Assembly (NCBI RefSeq): GCF_000169095.1
Contig: NZ_AAVU01000006.1
Span: forward strand, 124,001-188,000
DNA length: 64,000 nucleotides
DNA from: Lyngbya sp. PCC 8106
GTDB taxonomy: Bacteria > Cyanobacteriota > Cyanobacteriia > Cyanobacteriales > Microcoleaceae
Reading direction: 5' to 3'
Shown here: one piece after another, positions 27,755 to 35,930 of the stretch
How the letters are laid out: each line of letters opens with the position of its first letter
Numbering within the stretch: the stretch's first letter is position 1
The notes under the pieces: generated by a model
What the model saw: the letters and a program-made list of their open reading frames with translations, nothing else
Told to the model about the DNA's origin: nothing
Databases searched by the model: none
Program-made: the position numbers and the translations under genes

Positions 27755-28495
27755 CTAGTTCAAAAATTCTAGATAGTTATTACTGAGGTCTTTAACGGCG
27801 AGTTCATACAATTGTTTTCCGTGTTCAGGAGTGGCTAAAGCGGGGTTCGATCCCATCCGACCATCGGGATAATGACGGCGAAAATCAGCCGCCCCATAAA
27901 TGGGATAACCTTTGGCTACATCTTCAGATAAGGGCGCTTGTTTGATCGCTTCAGGATAAAGATATTGAGTCACAGCCACTTCACTCGGAGTTGCGTGAGA
28001 ACCCTCTTGATCGGCGTAAAGTTCCTTGGCGAGTTTGTACACAGACCGACACATAAACCAATTTCCCACCTGACATCGTACTTGGTCAGCGTTGGGGAGG
28101 TGGAGATCAGCAAGATGGGCGTAAGTTTCCGCAAAAGCAGCTTTGAGTGTGGCAATATTTCCCCCATGACCGTTGATGAAGAAAAATTTATTAAAGCCAT
28201 GTCCGGCTAAAGATGTGATATAATCTTTAATCACGTTAATGAGCGTGCTAGGTTGGAGGCTCATCGAACCGGGAAAAGCCATGTGATGGAGTGCCATTCC
28301 CACGTTGATAGTCGGGCTAACTAGGGCGTTTGTTGCTTCTCCGGTGCCTTTGGCGATCGCTTCAGCACAAATCGCATCGGTGCCAATCAGTCCAGTCGGC
28401 CCATGTTGCTCAGTGGAACCAATTGGGATAATAATGCCTGTAGACTGGGATAAATAGGTTTCGACCTCCGGCCAGGTACTCAGATGTAATAACAT
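27755..28495 (-). CDS. Creatininase family metalloamidohydrolase
   Basis: 246 residues. The metal-binding elements of the family are present: IIPIGSTEQHGPTGLIGTDA (Glu, His, Asp ligands), GMALHHMAFPGSMSL, FFINGHGGNIATLK and DQEGSHATPSEVAVTQYL with the distal glutamate. Family members hydrolyse creatinine, formamides or peptide intermediates (for example MftE); in cyanobacteria lacking mycofactocin the substrate is unknown. It is transcribed towards the UPF0182 gene and is divergent from the Pho-box-controlled small ORF, with which it shares the 28496-28766 region. Confidence 0.9.
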   Translation of the reverse strand: MLLHLSTWPEVETYLSQSTGIIIPIGSTEQHGPTGLIGTDAICAEAIAKGTGEATNALVSPTINVGMALHHMAFPGSMSLQPSTLINVIKDYITSLAGHGFNKFFFINGHGGNIATLKAAFAETYAHLADLHLPNADQVRCQVGNWFMCRSVYKLAKELYADQEGSHATPSEVAVTQYLYPEAIKQAPLSEDVAKGYPIYGAADFRRHYPDGRMGSNPALATPEHGKQLYELAVKDLSNNYLEFLN

Positions 28496-28661
28496 TATAT
28501 GAAGTTAAAGAGGTTAAACTGCGGACTGTTAATTTAGGGATGAAATTTGTCCTACACCAGAACAGTTTAACAGTCAAGGCAATGATCCCGCTAAAATTCA
28601 AGCGATGTCTCTCAAGCAAGCCCCGGAGTCCGGTCAAAATTCTTTAACTCGGAGAAAATTT

Positions 28662-28702
28662 CTTAACCAAAAGATTACCAAAAGATTACCTAATCTTAAC
28701 CT
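28662..28702 (+). promoter_or_regulatory. Four-repeat Pho box
   Basis: Four octamers are spaced by exactly three bases: CTTAACCA (28662), GATTACCA (28673), GATTACCT (28684) and CTTAACCT (28695). This matches the cyanobacterial Pho box (tandem PyTTAAPyPy(T/A), 3-base spacers, 11-base period), with the middle two degenerate. A TACAAT -10 element begins at 28711, nine bases after the last repeat, the usual layout for a SphR/PhoB-activated promoter that replaces the -35. Confidence 0.8.
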
Positions 28703-28710
28703 TTTAATCA

Positions 28711-28716
28711 TACAAT
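28711..28716 (+). promoter_or_regulatory. -10 element downstream of the Pho box
   Basis: TACAAT (one mismatch to TATAAT) is nine bases past the Pho box. Transcription would start near 28723, about 44 bases before the small ORF ATG. Confidence 0.55.
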
Positions 28717-28766
28717 TCAAACTGTATCCCCTTTATTAATCCGATCAAGCTGATTTGGAGTAGATA

Positions 28767-28928
28767 ATGTTTAGAAAACTCGCATCGAAGTGTTTAGATG
28801 AGCGAGTAAAGAGTTTTTGGCTCACCGTTGTGAGTGGGGATTTTCGATCAATTCTACCCCTAACCTCTCAATGTGGGCCTACCCGTCAATGGCAGCATAT
28901 CTACGTTGGATGGATTGTTGGGAATTAA
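28767..28928 (+). CDS. Pho-box-linked small protein, 53 residues
   Basis: The ATG at 28767 is preceded by TTGGAG seven bases upstream, a fair ribosome-binding site, and lies about 44 bases after the predicted transcription start of the Pho-box promoter. The product starts MFRKLASKCLDERVKSFW, then LTVVSGDFRSILPLTSQCG, and ends IYVGWIVGN; it is basic, has two cysteines and no clear membrane helix. I recognise no family. The response regulator gene follows 81 bases later on the same strand, so the small ORF may be the first cistron or a leader peptide. Coding status is inferred from the ribosome-binding site and the promoter layout. Confidence 0.45.
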   Translation: MFRKLASKCLDERVKSFWLTVVSGDFRSILPLTSQCGPTRQWQHIYVGWIVGN

Positions 28929-29009
28929 TCTTTTCAGGAAGTTTAATTTTTCCAAAGTGACTTCTGATTGCAATGACAAGTTCACACGATCCAAACAGTA
29001 GGAATATTT

Positions 29010-29750
29010 ATGTTTTCTCCCGATTTAGACAAGAGTTCTTATCGTACTGACTTGAAATATTCAGGTCAAATCTTGTTACTGGAACACGAAGAACCCTGGC
29101 GAGATATGCTGTCTTTAGCGCTGAAAGAACACGGCTACACTGTGATTCTTGCCCTAGATGGGCGTGAAGCTTTACCCACGGTTCATAGCCCCTCATCTAA
29201 GATGAGTGAATTTCCATTTAACCTATTAATATTAGACGCAGTTAATGGTCTTGATCTGTGTCGAATGTTACGGCATCAAGGGAATCCCGTTCCGATTCTA
29301 ATTATCGGCACAAAAGAAACTGCTAATAACTGTGCATTTTACTTAGAAGCCGGGGCTGATGATTACCTCAGTAAGCCGTTTGGCATGAGAGAATTTATCG
29401 CTCGCTGTCGGGCTTTGATGCGTCGTCAGCGTCTGTGTCAGCTTCCAGGCCCGGTCATGTTGCAATACAAAGATATCATCCTGTATCAAGAAGAATGCCG
29501 GGTTATGGCTCGAGGTCAAGAGCTAAAACTTTCGCCAAAACAATTCCGCTTGTTAGAACTCTTTATGAGTTATCCCCGTCGAGTTTGGTCCCGTGAACAA
29601 TTACTGGATTTGATTTGGGGGCCTGACTTTATTGGAGATAGCAAAACGGTTGACGTTCATATTCGTTGGTTGCGAGAAAAACTCGAAATCGACCCCAGTA
29701 ATCCTGAATATATTGTCACGGTGCGAGGATTTGGGTATCGCTTTGGGTAG
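29010..29750 (+). CDS. Atypical OmpR/PhoB-family response regulator
   Basis: 246 residues: receiver domain (about 18-135) followed by an OmpR-type winged helix (about 150-246) with KLSPKQFRLLELFMSYPRRVWSRE in two parts, TVDVHIRWLREKLE and YIVTVRGFGYRFG. The receiver keeps the phospho-acceptor position (Asp76 in NLLILDAVNG), Thr101 and Lys122, but the acidic metal-binding pair normally written DD is replaced (LLLEHEEPW, residues 22-30), so phosphorylation may be altered or absent. The gene follows the Pho-box promoter and small ORF, and precedes the PhoX-like gene by 85 bases, which suggests a part in the phosphate-starvation response. Its exact orthologue could not be named. Confidence 0.88.
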   Translation: MFSPDLDKSSYRTDLKYSGQILLLEHEEPWRDMLSLALKEHGYTVILALDGREALPTVHSPSSKMSEFPFNLLILDAVNGLDLCRMLRHQGNPVPILIIGTKETANNCAFYLEAGADDYLSKPFGMREFIARCRALMRRQRLCQLPGPVMLQYKDIILYQEECRVMARGQELKLSPKQFRLLELFMSYPRRVWSREQLLDLIWGPDFIGDSKTVDVHIRWLREKLEIDPSNPEYIVTVRGFGYRFG

Positions 29751-29835
29751 GGGAACAAAGAGGTGGCACAAAGCGATGGGGAATCGTTAAAATAATCAAA
29801 AGAATAATGCTTCTACCCTCCTCCTCAAAGATTTT

Positions 29836-32079
29836 ATGAGACTCAAACGACGAGAATTTCTGTTATTCCTCGGTGCAAGCTTGAGTACAGCAAGCTTAAA
29901 TTCTTGTGAAAATAAAAATCTTTCACTTGACCCCAAATCTTCCCTGAAATCTCCTAAAACTCCCTTGAGTTTTAAACCCATTAAAGGGCCGATGCCCCTA
30001 GCAACAGACGTTGTAGAAACCCAAGTCGGACAATTCATCCCCGTTCGTACAGCTTCAGCGTCCAACCAACAAATTCAAGCCTATAAAACCTATGAAGTTG
30101 TTGATGATCTGGTCTTACCTGAAGGGTTTACCTATGATCTAATTGCCGCTTGGGGTGATCCAGTCGGAGACTCTCGATTTGGCTACAATAATGATTATTT
30201 ATCCTTCATCGAAACGAATCAAAATGAAGGTTATTTAACCATAAATTTTGAATATATTAGTTCAGCCACTTGGGTGCAAACCTACGAAAAAGTAATCGGT
30301 AAATCCCTACCGATTCAAACCATTGAAGCCGCTCTCAAAGCCGAGAAAAAACCTCGAATTAATGCCTTTGCATTGCCAGCCAATAATTCAGTACGACAAG
30401 CCATTCGAGAAGTCTCCCAACAAGGGTTAACCGATATGGGCATGGGTGTAATTTCCATTCGTCGTAATGGGGAAGGGCAATGGGAACGCACCTACTCCGC
30501 CGAAGATCGACGGATTACCGGAATTTCCGGTTGGATTGATGGCCGTTATCTGAAGTCAACCGGGCCTGCTGTCGCGGTCTTTCGCAAAAAAGGCAAAGGC
30601 TACACCGACGGGCTTGGCGATCGCATTATCGGCACCTTTGGCAATTGTGCAGGAGGAACAACCCCTTGGGGAACCGTGTTTAGTGCCGAAGAAAATATTC
30701 AAACCCACGTCCCAGAGGATGTATACCCAGATGGCACCTGTGTGAATCCGAGTGAAAACCCCTTTTCCGGGAATTTAAGCGGGTTGGGGAATGTGTTCGG
30801 ACTGGCGGGAAATAAATATGGCTGGATGGTGGAAGTTGATCCAGCCAATGCCAATGATTACGGTACGAAGCATACGTGGTTAGGTCGTTATCGTCACGAA
30901 GCCGTGGGAATTCGGGTAGAAGCCGGGAAACCGCTAGCATTTTATTCAGGATGCGATCGCCGAGGCGGACACGTTTATAAATATGTTAGTCGAGAGTCCG
31001 TTCAAGATCCTCAAGATCAACAGAATTCTCGCTTACTCGAACAAGGAATGTTGTACGCGGCGAAATTTAACGCCGATGGGACAGGTCGTTGGATTCCTTT
31101 AAAAGCCGATACGCGAGTTAATCCCGATTTACCGAGCGTTCACGTAGGGGGAATCATCTGTTTACCCAAACGACCCGCAGGCGGGGCGATGATTGCGGCA
31201 AAAGATGAAGAAGCGATCGCCTTTCAGCGGCAATATCAGACATTAGCGGATCTATATGAAGGGGATACCCCAGATGAAATCCAAGGTGCCATCTTAATTG
31301 ATGCTCATTTAGCCGCTAGTGCAGCCGGGGCGACTTGTACCGCCCGTCCCGAAGATACAGACATTGCCCCAGATGGCTCTTTATTTATTGCCTTTACCTC
31401 CGGTTCTCCCGATGACCAAACAGGCGGGCCAGACCAACAAGTATTTCAAGGTCCAACGGTCGAAACCCCCTATGAATATGGTTGGATTATGCGGTTGAGC
31501 GAACAAGGAAATCAACCCGATGCGAAGACCTTTCAATGGCAGATGTTTGCCACCGGGGGCGAAGTCGCAGATGGAGGTTCCGGTTTTGCCAACCCCGATA
31601 ACCTGGCTTTTGATGGTAAAGGCAATATTTGGATGGTCACAGATATGTCTACGAGTAAACATAATCAACCCGTACCCTCCGGTCGAGTCGATGAAAAAGG
31701 TCAGCCTTTGAGCCAGTCCAATTTGTTAGGGGTTTATGGCAATAATTCAGTTTGGTTTTTGCCGACTTCGGGAGAAAATGCGGGGAATGCCTATTTATTT
31801 GCAATGGGGCCGATGGAATGTGAAATGACCGGGCCTTTTTTTAGTCCGGATCAACAGACCTTATTTCTATCAGCTCAACACCCCGGAGAAGCCAATGGAA
31901 TTCGTCAAAAGATGGCGACACAAGAGCGTCAGTTTGCCTTGCGAACCACAGAAGGCGAGGAATTTATTCAAACTCGACGAGTCCCAATTGGTTCCAACTG
32001 GCCGCTAAAAACTCCCAATAGTCCACCTTTACCGGGAGTAATTGCAATTCGTCACCTCAATTCCAAACAAATTGTGTAG
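29836..32079 (+). CDS. PhoX/DUF839 family secreted phosphatase-like protein
   Basis: 747 residues. The N-terminus MRLKRREFLLFLGASLSTA is a twin-arginine signal, followed by a possible lipobox LNSC (Cys24), so export in folded form and lipid anchoring are plausible. The body shows the DUF839/PhoX landmarks: NCAGGTTPWGTVFSAEENI with the iron-ligand cysteine, DPANANDYGTKHTWLGRYRH with neighbouring GIRVEAGKPLAFYSG, TARPEDTDIAPDG, FANPDNLAFDGKGNIWMVTD and GPFFSPDQQTLFLSAQHPGE. PhoX enzymes are Ca2+/Fe3+ alkaline phosphatases that release phosphate from organic esters. It lies downstream of the regulator gene and could share the Pho-box transcript. Family is secure; phosphatase activity is inferred, since some DUF839 members are uncharacterised. 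Confidence 0.88.
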   Translation: MRLKRREFLLFLGASLSTASLNSCENKNLSLDPKSSLKSPKTPLSFKPIKGPMPLATDVVETQVGQFIPVRTASASNQQIQAYKTYEVVDDLVLPEGFTYDLIAAWGDPVGDSRFGYNNDYLSFIETNQNEGYLTINFEYISSATWVQTYEKVIGKSLPIQTIEAALKAEKKPRINAFALPANNSVRQAIREVSQQGLTDMGMGVISIRRNGEGQWERTYSAEDRRITGISGWIDGRYLKSTGPAVAVFRKKGKGYTDGLGDRIIGTFGNCAGGTTPWGTVFSAEENIQTHVPEDVYPDGTCVNPSENPFSGNLSGLGNVFGLAGNKYGWMVEVDPANANDYGTKHTWLGRYRHEAVGIRVEAGKPLAFYSGCDRRGGHVYKYVSRESVQDPQDQQNSRLLEQGMLYAAKFNADGTGRWIPLKADTRVNPDLPSVHVGGIICLPKRPAGGAMIAAKDEEAIAFQRQYQTLADLYEGDTPDEIQGAILIDAHLAASAAGATCTARPEDTDIAPDGSLFIAFTSGSPDDQTGGPDQQVFQGPTVETPYEYGWIMRLSEQGNQPDAKTFQWQMFATGGEVADGGSGFANPDNLAFDGKGNIWMVTDMSTSKHNQPVPSGRVDEKGQPLSQSNLLGVYGNNSVWFLPTSGENAGNAYLFAMGPMECEMTGPFFSPDQQTLFLSAQHPGEANGIRQKMATQERQFALRTTEGEEFIQTRRVPIGSNWPLKTPNSPPLPGVIAIRHLNSKQIV

Positions 32080-32259
32080 GATCAATGAGGGAACTTAGAC
32101 GAAAGTTGAACTGATGGGATTCAACATACAGAAGTAACACCTTCTTTCAGCCCTGCTTGACTGTCAGAAAACTCCTGTTAAGATTGTGGTACTATTGGTT
32201 CAACTGAGCTGGGGACTCCCTTGCTTTTGGTATTTTAAGTCGGTGTGAGATTGGAGATC

Positions 32260-34197
32260 ATGAACAAAATTCTATGGAACACTCTTAAGCAGAGTCCAGG
32301 TATTCTGGGCGCTGCTCTTGCCTTAACTAATGCCGCCCTAGCCACTGAAACTTCATCTGTCAGGTTAGATTCAACCCCTGACTTAGCAACTGGAGCGATT
32401 CATTCAGTTGAGTGGCAGCAAGCAGAGCATTCAGAATTATTAACTTTAACTCAGGGGAATTCAGATTTTGAGGTTTCATCCTTAGTCGATCTCACAGATG
32501 GAGCTAAGAATGAAATTGCACCTGTTGCCCCAGTAATGACAAATAATGGCGAGGCTCCAGCTCAGACCGCTACTTCAGATGCGCTTTCAGTGTCTGAAAC
32601 GTCTGAGTTGCAACTGGCTCAAGTTGAAACCGCAGCTCCTGTCGAGAATTCTGAGGTGGGAATTTCTGACCTCGAACAAATGGAACTCTACACCGCAGAA
32701 ACAGATGTGATGGATCAAGTCACGTCAGTCTCTCAGCTTTCAGACGTACAGCCGACTGACTGGGCGTTCCAAGCCCTGCAATCCCTGGTTGAGCGTTACG
32801 GTTGTATTGCAGGTTATCCCGATGGTACCTACAAGGGAAACCGGGCGATGACTCGTTACGAATTTGCCGCAGGTTTAAACGCTTGTTTGGAACGGGTGAA
32901 TGAACTGATTGCCGCTTCTACGGCGAACTTGGTGACTCGGGAAGATTTAGCCGTTCTGCAACGCTTACAAGAAGAATTTGCGGCAGAATTGGCTGCTTTA
33001 CGCGGTCGGGTATTAGCGTTGGAAGCACGCACGGCTGAACTCGAAGCCAATCAATTCTCCACAACCACCAAGTTAAGAGGGGAAGTGATCTTCTTTATTG
33101 GTGATACTTTTGGAGATCGGGCTGAATATACGACTGTCGGAGGGCCGAACGTTGAGGACAGTGATGACCCGACACAAAGCTACTTCGGTTATCGGGCGCG
33201 TTTAAACTTCGATACCAGCTTTACCGGGGAAGATTTACTGCGAACTCGTGTCGAAGCCAAAGACGTTCCCAACTTGAGTCGTGAAGGCTTGACCAATACT
33301 TTGATGACTCGTCTCGGTACTGATGGCGGAGATGGAGACTTCACCCTCGATGACCTCTACTATCGCTTCCCAGTTTTCAACGGTAAAGGTCAAGTTTACT
33401 TCGGTGCCAAGAGTTTAGACTTGGATGACCTTCAAGATCCTCTTAGCCCCTTCCAAAGTACGGGTGCTGGTGCGGCTTCCCGGTTTGGACGCTATAACCC
33501 CACAACATTCCGAGGAAATGAGGGAACGGGTTTGGGTATGAAGTATCAGCTTAATGAGAGAATGCGGATAAACTTCGGCTACCTCGCCAACCAAGATGAT
33601 GCACCTGATCCGACTGAAGGTCGAGGTTTGTTTGATGGGGGTCACTCCGCCTTCGTGCAATTTATCTACGAACCTTTGGATAATTTGGTCGTCGCTCTTG
33701 ATTATAACCGTCGCTATTTCCGAGAAGGTGATGTGAGTGTCAGTGGCGGAACAGGTAGTTTCCTCGCTAACCGTCCGTTTGGAGACAACCCCACAACCAG
33801 CGATAACTTAGGCTTCCAGACGAACTGGAGAATCGCCGATCAGTTTGAGTTAGGTGGTTGGCTCGGTGTCGCGTGGGCTGATGACAAGCCGACTGGCCGA
33901 GGGGATGACCTGGATGCGACTATCCTGAACTTCGCGGTAACATTAGCGTTTCCTGACTTATTCCGAGAAGGAAGCTTAGGGGGTGTGATTGTCGGTATGC
34001 AGCCGAAAGTGGTTTATCACACTCTGGAGCGTTTGGAAGAAGAAAAAACAGGAATTCACATTGAAGCTTTCTATCGCTATCAGGTCAATGACTATGTGGC
34101 TTTAGTCCCTGGTGTTTATATTATCACTGACCCTGAACATACGGATGAGAATGACACGGTTGTTGTCACCACATTCCGGACTCAATTCCGTTTCTAA
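32260..34197 (+). CDS. SLH-domain outer-membrane porin (OprB/Som type)
   Basis: 645 residues from the ATG at 32260; GGAG lies just upstream, and an in-frame GTG at 32245 is less likely. A weak signal sequence (ILWNTLKQSPGILGAALALT...) precedes an acidic ~130-residue linker. An SLH domain follows (VSQLSDVQPTDWAFQALQSL, GYPDGTYKGNRAMTRYEFAAG), which anchors to peptidoglycan-linked polymer, then a coiled-coil segment (LAALRGRVLALEARTAELEA) and a beta-barrel ending in FRTQFRF with a C-terminal aromatic residue, typical of outer-membrane porins. These are the major permeability channels of cyanobacterial outer membranes. A strong terminator follows 30 bases after the stop. Confidence 0.92.
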   Translation: MNKILWNTLKQSPGILGAALALTNAALATETSSVRLDSTPDLATGAIHSVEWQQAEHSELLTLTQGNSDFEVSSLVDLTDGAKNEIAPVAPVMTNNGEAPAQTATSDALSVSETSELQLAQVETAAPVENSEVGISDLEQMELYTAETDVMDQVTSVSQLSDVQPTDWAFQALQSLVERYGCIAGYPDGTYKGNRAMTRYEFAAGLNACLERVNELIAASTANLVTREDLAVLQRLQEEFAAELAALRGRVLALEARTAELEANQFSTTTKLRGEVIFFIGDTFGDRAEYTTVGGPNVEDSDDPTQSYFGYRARLNFDTSFTGEDLLRTRVEAKDVPNLSREGLTNTLMTRLGTDGGDGDFTLDDLYYRFPVFNGKGQVYFGAKSLDLDDLQDPLSPFQSTGAGAASRFGRYNPTTFRGNEGTGLGMKYQLNERMRINFGYLANQDDAPDPTEGRGLFDGGHSAFVQFIYEPLDNLVVALDYNRRYFREGDVSVSGGTGSFLANRPFGDNPTTSDNLGFQTNWRIADQFELGGWLGVAWADDKPTGRGDDLDATILNFAVTLAFPDLFREGSLGGVIVGMQPKVVYHTLERLEEEKTGIHIEAFYRYQVNDYVALVPGVYIITDPEHTDENDTVVVTTFRTQFRF

Positions 34198-34227
34198 TGA
34201 GTTGAGTTTCATTCAAAAAACTTAAAG

Positions 34228-34277
34228 AGAGGGGAAAAGATGTGAATGACTCACCTAAATTCCCCTCTGTTTTTTTT
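34228..34277 (+). terminator. Rho-independent terminator of the porin gene
   Basis: AGAGGGGAA pairs with TTCCCCTCT (nine base pairs, 23-base loop), followed by G and eight T. Confidence 0.88.
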
Positions 34278-34306
34278 GAGTTCAAATTGTTAAAATCTCA
34301 GTCCAA

Positions 34307-35032
34307 CTACCAGTCTAAAACTGAATTTTCGCTCTCAGAGGTGCGAGAAAATAAACCCAAAATTTGAACTAATAATGCACCGAAGACAAAGCCGCCTGCG
34401 TGCGCCCAATATGCAACTCCGCCACTATCCATCCCGACTGCGGTTTGAACTTCTAACATCGAAATTCCGCTAAAGGCTTGTTGAACAAACCAAAATCCTA
34501 AGAAAAGAAATGCCGGAACTCTAACAATATAAGGAAAGATACCGATAGGAATTACAGTTAAAATTCTCACGTTGGGAAACTTCAGAATATAAGCCCCCAT
34601 TACTCCGGCGATCGCACCACTCGCTCCCAAAGAAGGAATAGCCGATCCGGTTGCTAATAAATATTGAGACAGAGCGGCTAAAACCCCACAAGATAAGTAG
34701 AAAACGATAAATTTAACCTGTCCGAGTTCTTCTTCGATGTTATTCCCAAAAATCCACAGAAATAACATATTAAAGCCAACATGAATAAAGCTAGCATGAA
34801 GAAACTGAGAGGTAAACAGAGTCAAAAACTCAGGAACAGGTTGATTAACCGAAATCCCGTTAAAACTGGCGGTTAACTCTTGGGGAACAACGGCAAATAG
34901 ATGAAAAAAACTATTCAGTTGATCGGGAGATAACATTAACTCGATCAAAAAGATCAGAAAATTAAGACCAATAAGAATATAGGTAACTACGGGGGTAATA
35001 TGAATCGGATTTTCGTCTTTTAATGGAACCAT
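34307..35032 (-). CDS. Rhomboid family intramembrane serine protease
   Basis: 241 residues with about six hydrophobic helices. The catalytic serine is in SLGASGAIAGVMGAYI (near residue 139) and the catalytic histidine in YWAHAGGFVFGALL (near 211); the L1 loop and HVGFNMLFLWIFGNNIEEEL carry the conserved asparagine that stabilises the oxyanion. It cleaves transmembrane segments of other membrane proteins; the substrate is unknown. It converges with the porin gene, with the terminator between them, and is followed upstream by the Dps-linked terminator. Confidence 0.93.
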   Translation of the reverse strand: MVPLKDENPIHITPVVTYILIGLNFLIFLIELMLSPDQLNSFFHLFAVVPQELTASFNGISVNQPVPEFLTLFTSQFLHASFIHVGFNMLFLWIFGNNIEEELGQVKFIVFYLSCGVLAALSQYLLATGSAIPSLGASGAIAGVMGAYILKFPNVRILTVIPIGIFPYIVRVPAFLFLGFWFVQQAFSGISMLEVQTAVGMDSGGVAYWAHAGGFVFGALLVQILGLFSRTSESENSVLDW

Positions 35033-35080
35033 ACGACTCTAAAGTTAAACATCAAATTGAACCTAAACAAAACTATTTTT

Positions 35081-35120
35081 AAAAGGCTGGAGCTAGGCTC
35101 GAACCGTCCGAACTCCAACC
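35081..35120 (-). terminator. Probable terminator after the Dps transcript
   Basis: On the minus strand GGTTGGAGTT pairs with AGCTCCAGCC over ten positions (three G-U), with a 16-base loop, followed by TTTT then an A-rich stretch. It lies 25 bases beyond the 30-codon ORF. The T-run is short. Confidence 0.6.
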
Positions 35121-35144
35121 CAATCATTGTGATACTTCCAGGAG

Positions 35145-35237
35145 TTATGCTGTCACTTTCTGTTTAGACAAAACTCCATTTTCATCTTCATCGTATCGTT
35201 GATGAATCGTTTCCCAAGCAGCCTGTTCTGCTTTCAT
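35145..35237 (-). CDS. 30-residue acidic peptide coupled to Dps
   Basis: The ATG at 35235-35237 lies five bases after the Dps stop codon, a spacing that allows translational coupling. The peptide is MKAEQAAWETIHQRYDEDEN followed by GVLSKQKVTA; the DEDENG segment resembles one half of an EF-hand loop, and a terminator follows within 60 bases. It is too short for a family assignment. Being enclosed between a coupled start and a terminator argues that it is made; its function is unknown. Confidence 0.5.
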   Translation of the reverse strand: MKAEQAAWETIHQRYDEDENGVLSKQKVTA

Positions 35238-35242
35238 TATTC

Positions 35243-35779
35243 TTACTTCATACCCGCTTTAACGCGATCGTCGGGAATCTTACCACTGGGTTTTAACTGT
35301 TCGCCTTCAATAAAAGAACGTAACATCCACGCCATTTCTTCGTGTTGTTCCATCAATCCCGTTAAGAAATCAGCCGTTCCTTCGTCATGGAATTTTTCAG
35401 AACAGTGATCAATATTTTCACGTAAATTGCGAATAATTTGTTCGTGATCGGTCACTAACCGTTGAACCATTTCGTTCGCATTCGGCAAATCTCCGGCGTG
35501 TTCTCGGAGGGTTGCTTTCTCTAGAAACCCTTTTGCAGTCCCAATCGGATAACCGCCTAAAGCGCGGATGCGTTCGGCTGTGGAGTCAATATTTATCGTT
35601 AAGGCTTCATAGTGTTCTTCCCACAGTTCATGCAGAGTGCGGAATTGAGGCCCGATCACATCCCAATGATATTTTTTGGTTTTAATTAACAACAGATACA
35701 TATCTGCTAAGTTAACATTTAATAACTCTATAACGCCTTGACGTTGCTCATCTGTTAAACCAATATTGAGCGTAGGCAT
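35243..35779 (-). CDS. dps: Dps-type DNA-binding ferritin-like protein
   Basis: 178 residues, the normal length for Dps. The inter-subunit ferroxidase site is visible: KTKKYHWDVIGPQFRTLHE supplies two histidines and INIDSTAERIRALGG supplies the aspartate and glutamate. Dps assembles into dodecamers that oxidise and store iron and protect DNA during starvation or oxidative stress. A good GGAGG sits about eight bases upstream of the ATG. The C-terminus ends in basic residues (DDRVKAGMK), which may help DNA contact. A 30-codon ORF is coupled to its stop. Confidence 0.93.
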   Translation of the reverse strand: MPTLNIGLTDEQRQGVIELLNVNLADMYLLLIKTKKYHWDVIGPQFRTLHELWEEHYEALTINIDSTAERIRALGGYPIGTAKGFLEKATLREHAGDLPNANEMVQRLVTDHEQIIRNLRENIDHCSEKFHDEGTADFLTGLMEQHEEMAWMLRSFIEGEQLKPSGKIPDDRVKAGMK

Positions 35780-35930
35780 AAAAAAACCTCCTGATTTAAT
35801 TTCTAAGTTTATTAGAACAAAAAAGCAGAAGGTTTTTCATCTATCGTTTGAGGGAACTTCCATAAACGTTAGATCAAATCTCTAACTTTAGGAATAAATC
35901 AAATGCTGTAGAAAGAGGTTAAAAAGAGGA

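Noticed and set aside
35085..35120. tRNA-like T-arm (GGTTCGAGCC on the minus strand)
   Set aside because: No acceptor, D or anticodon arms fit; the bases are the loop of a hairpin terminator after dps.
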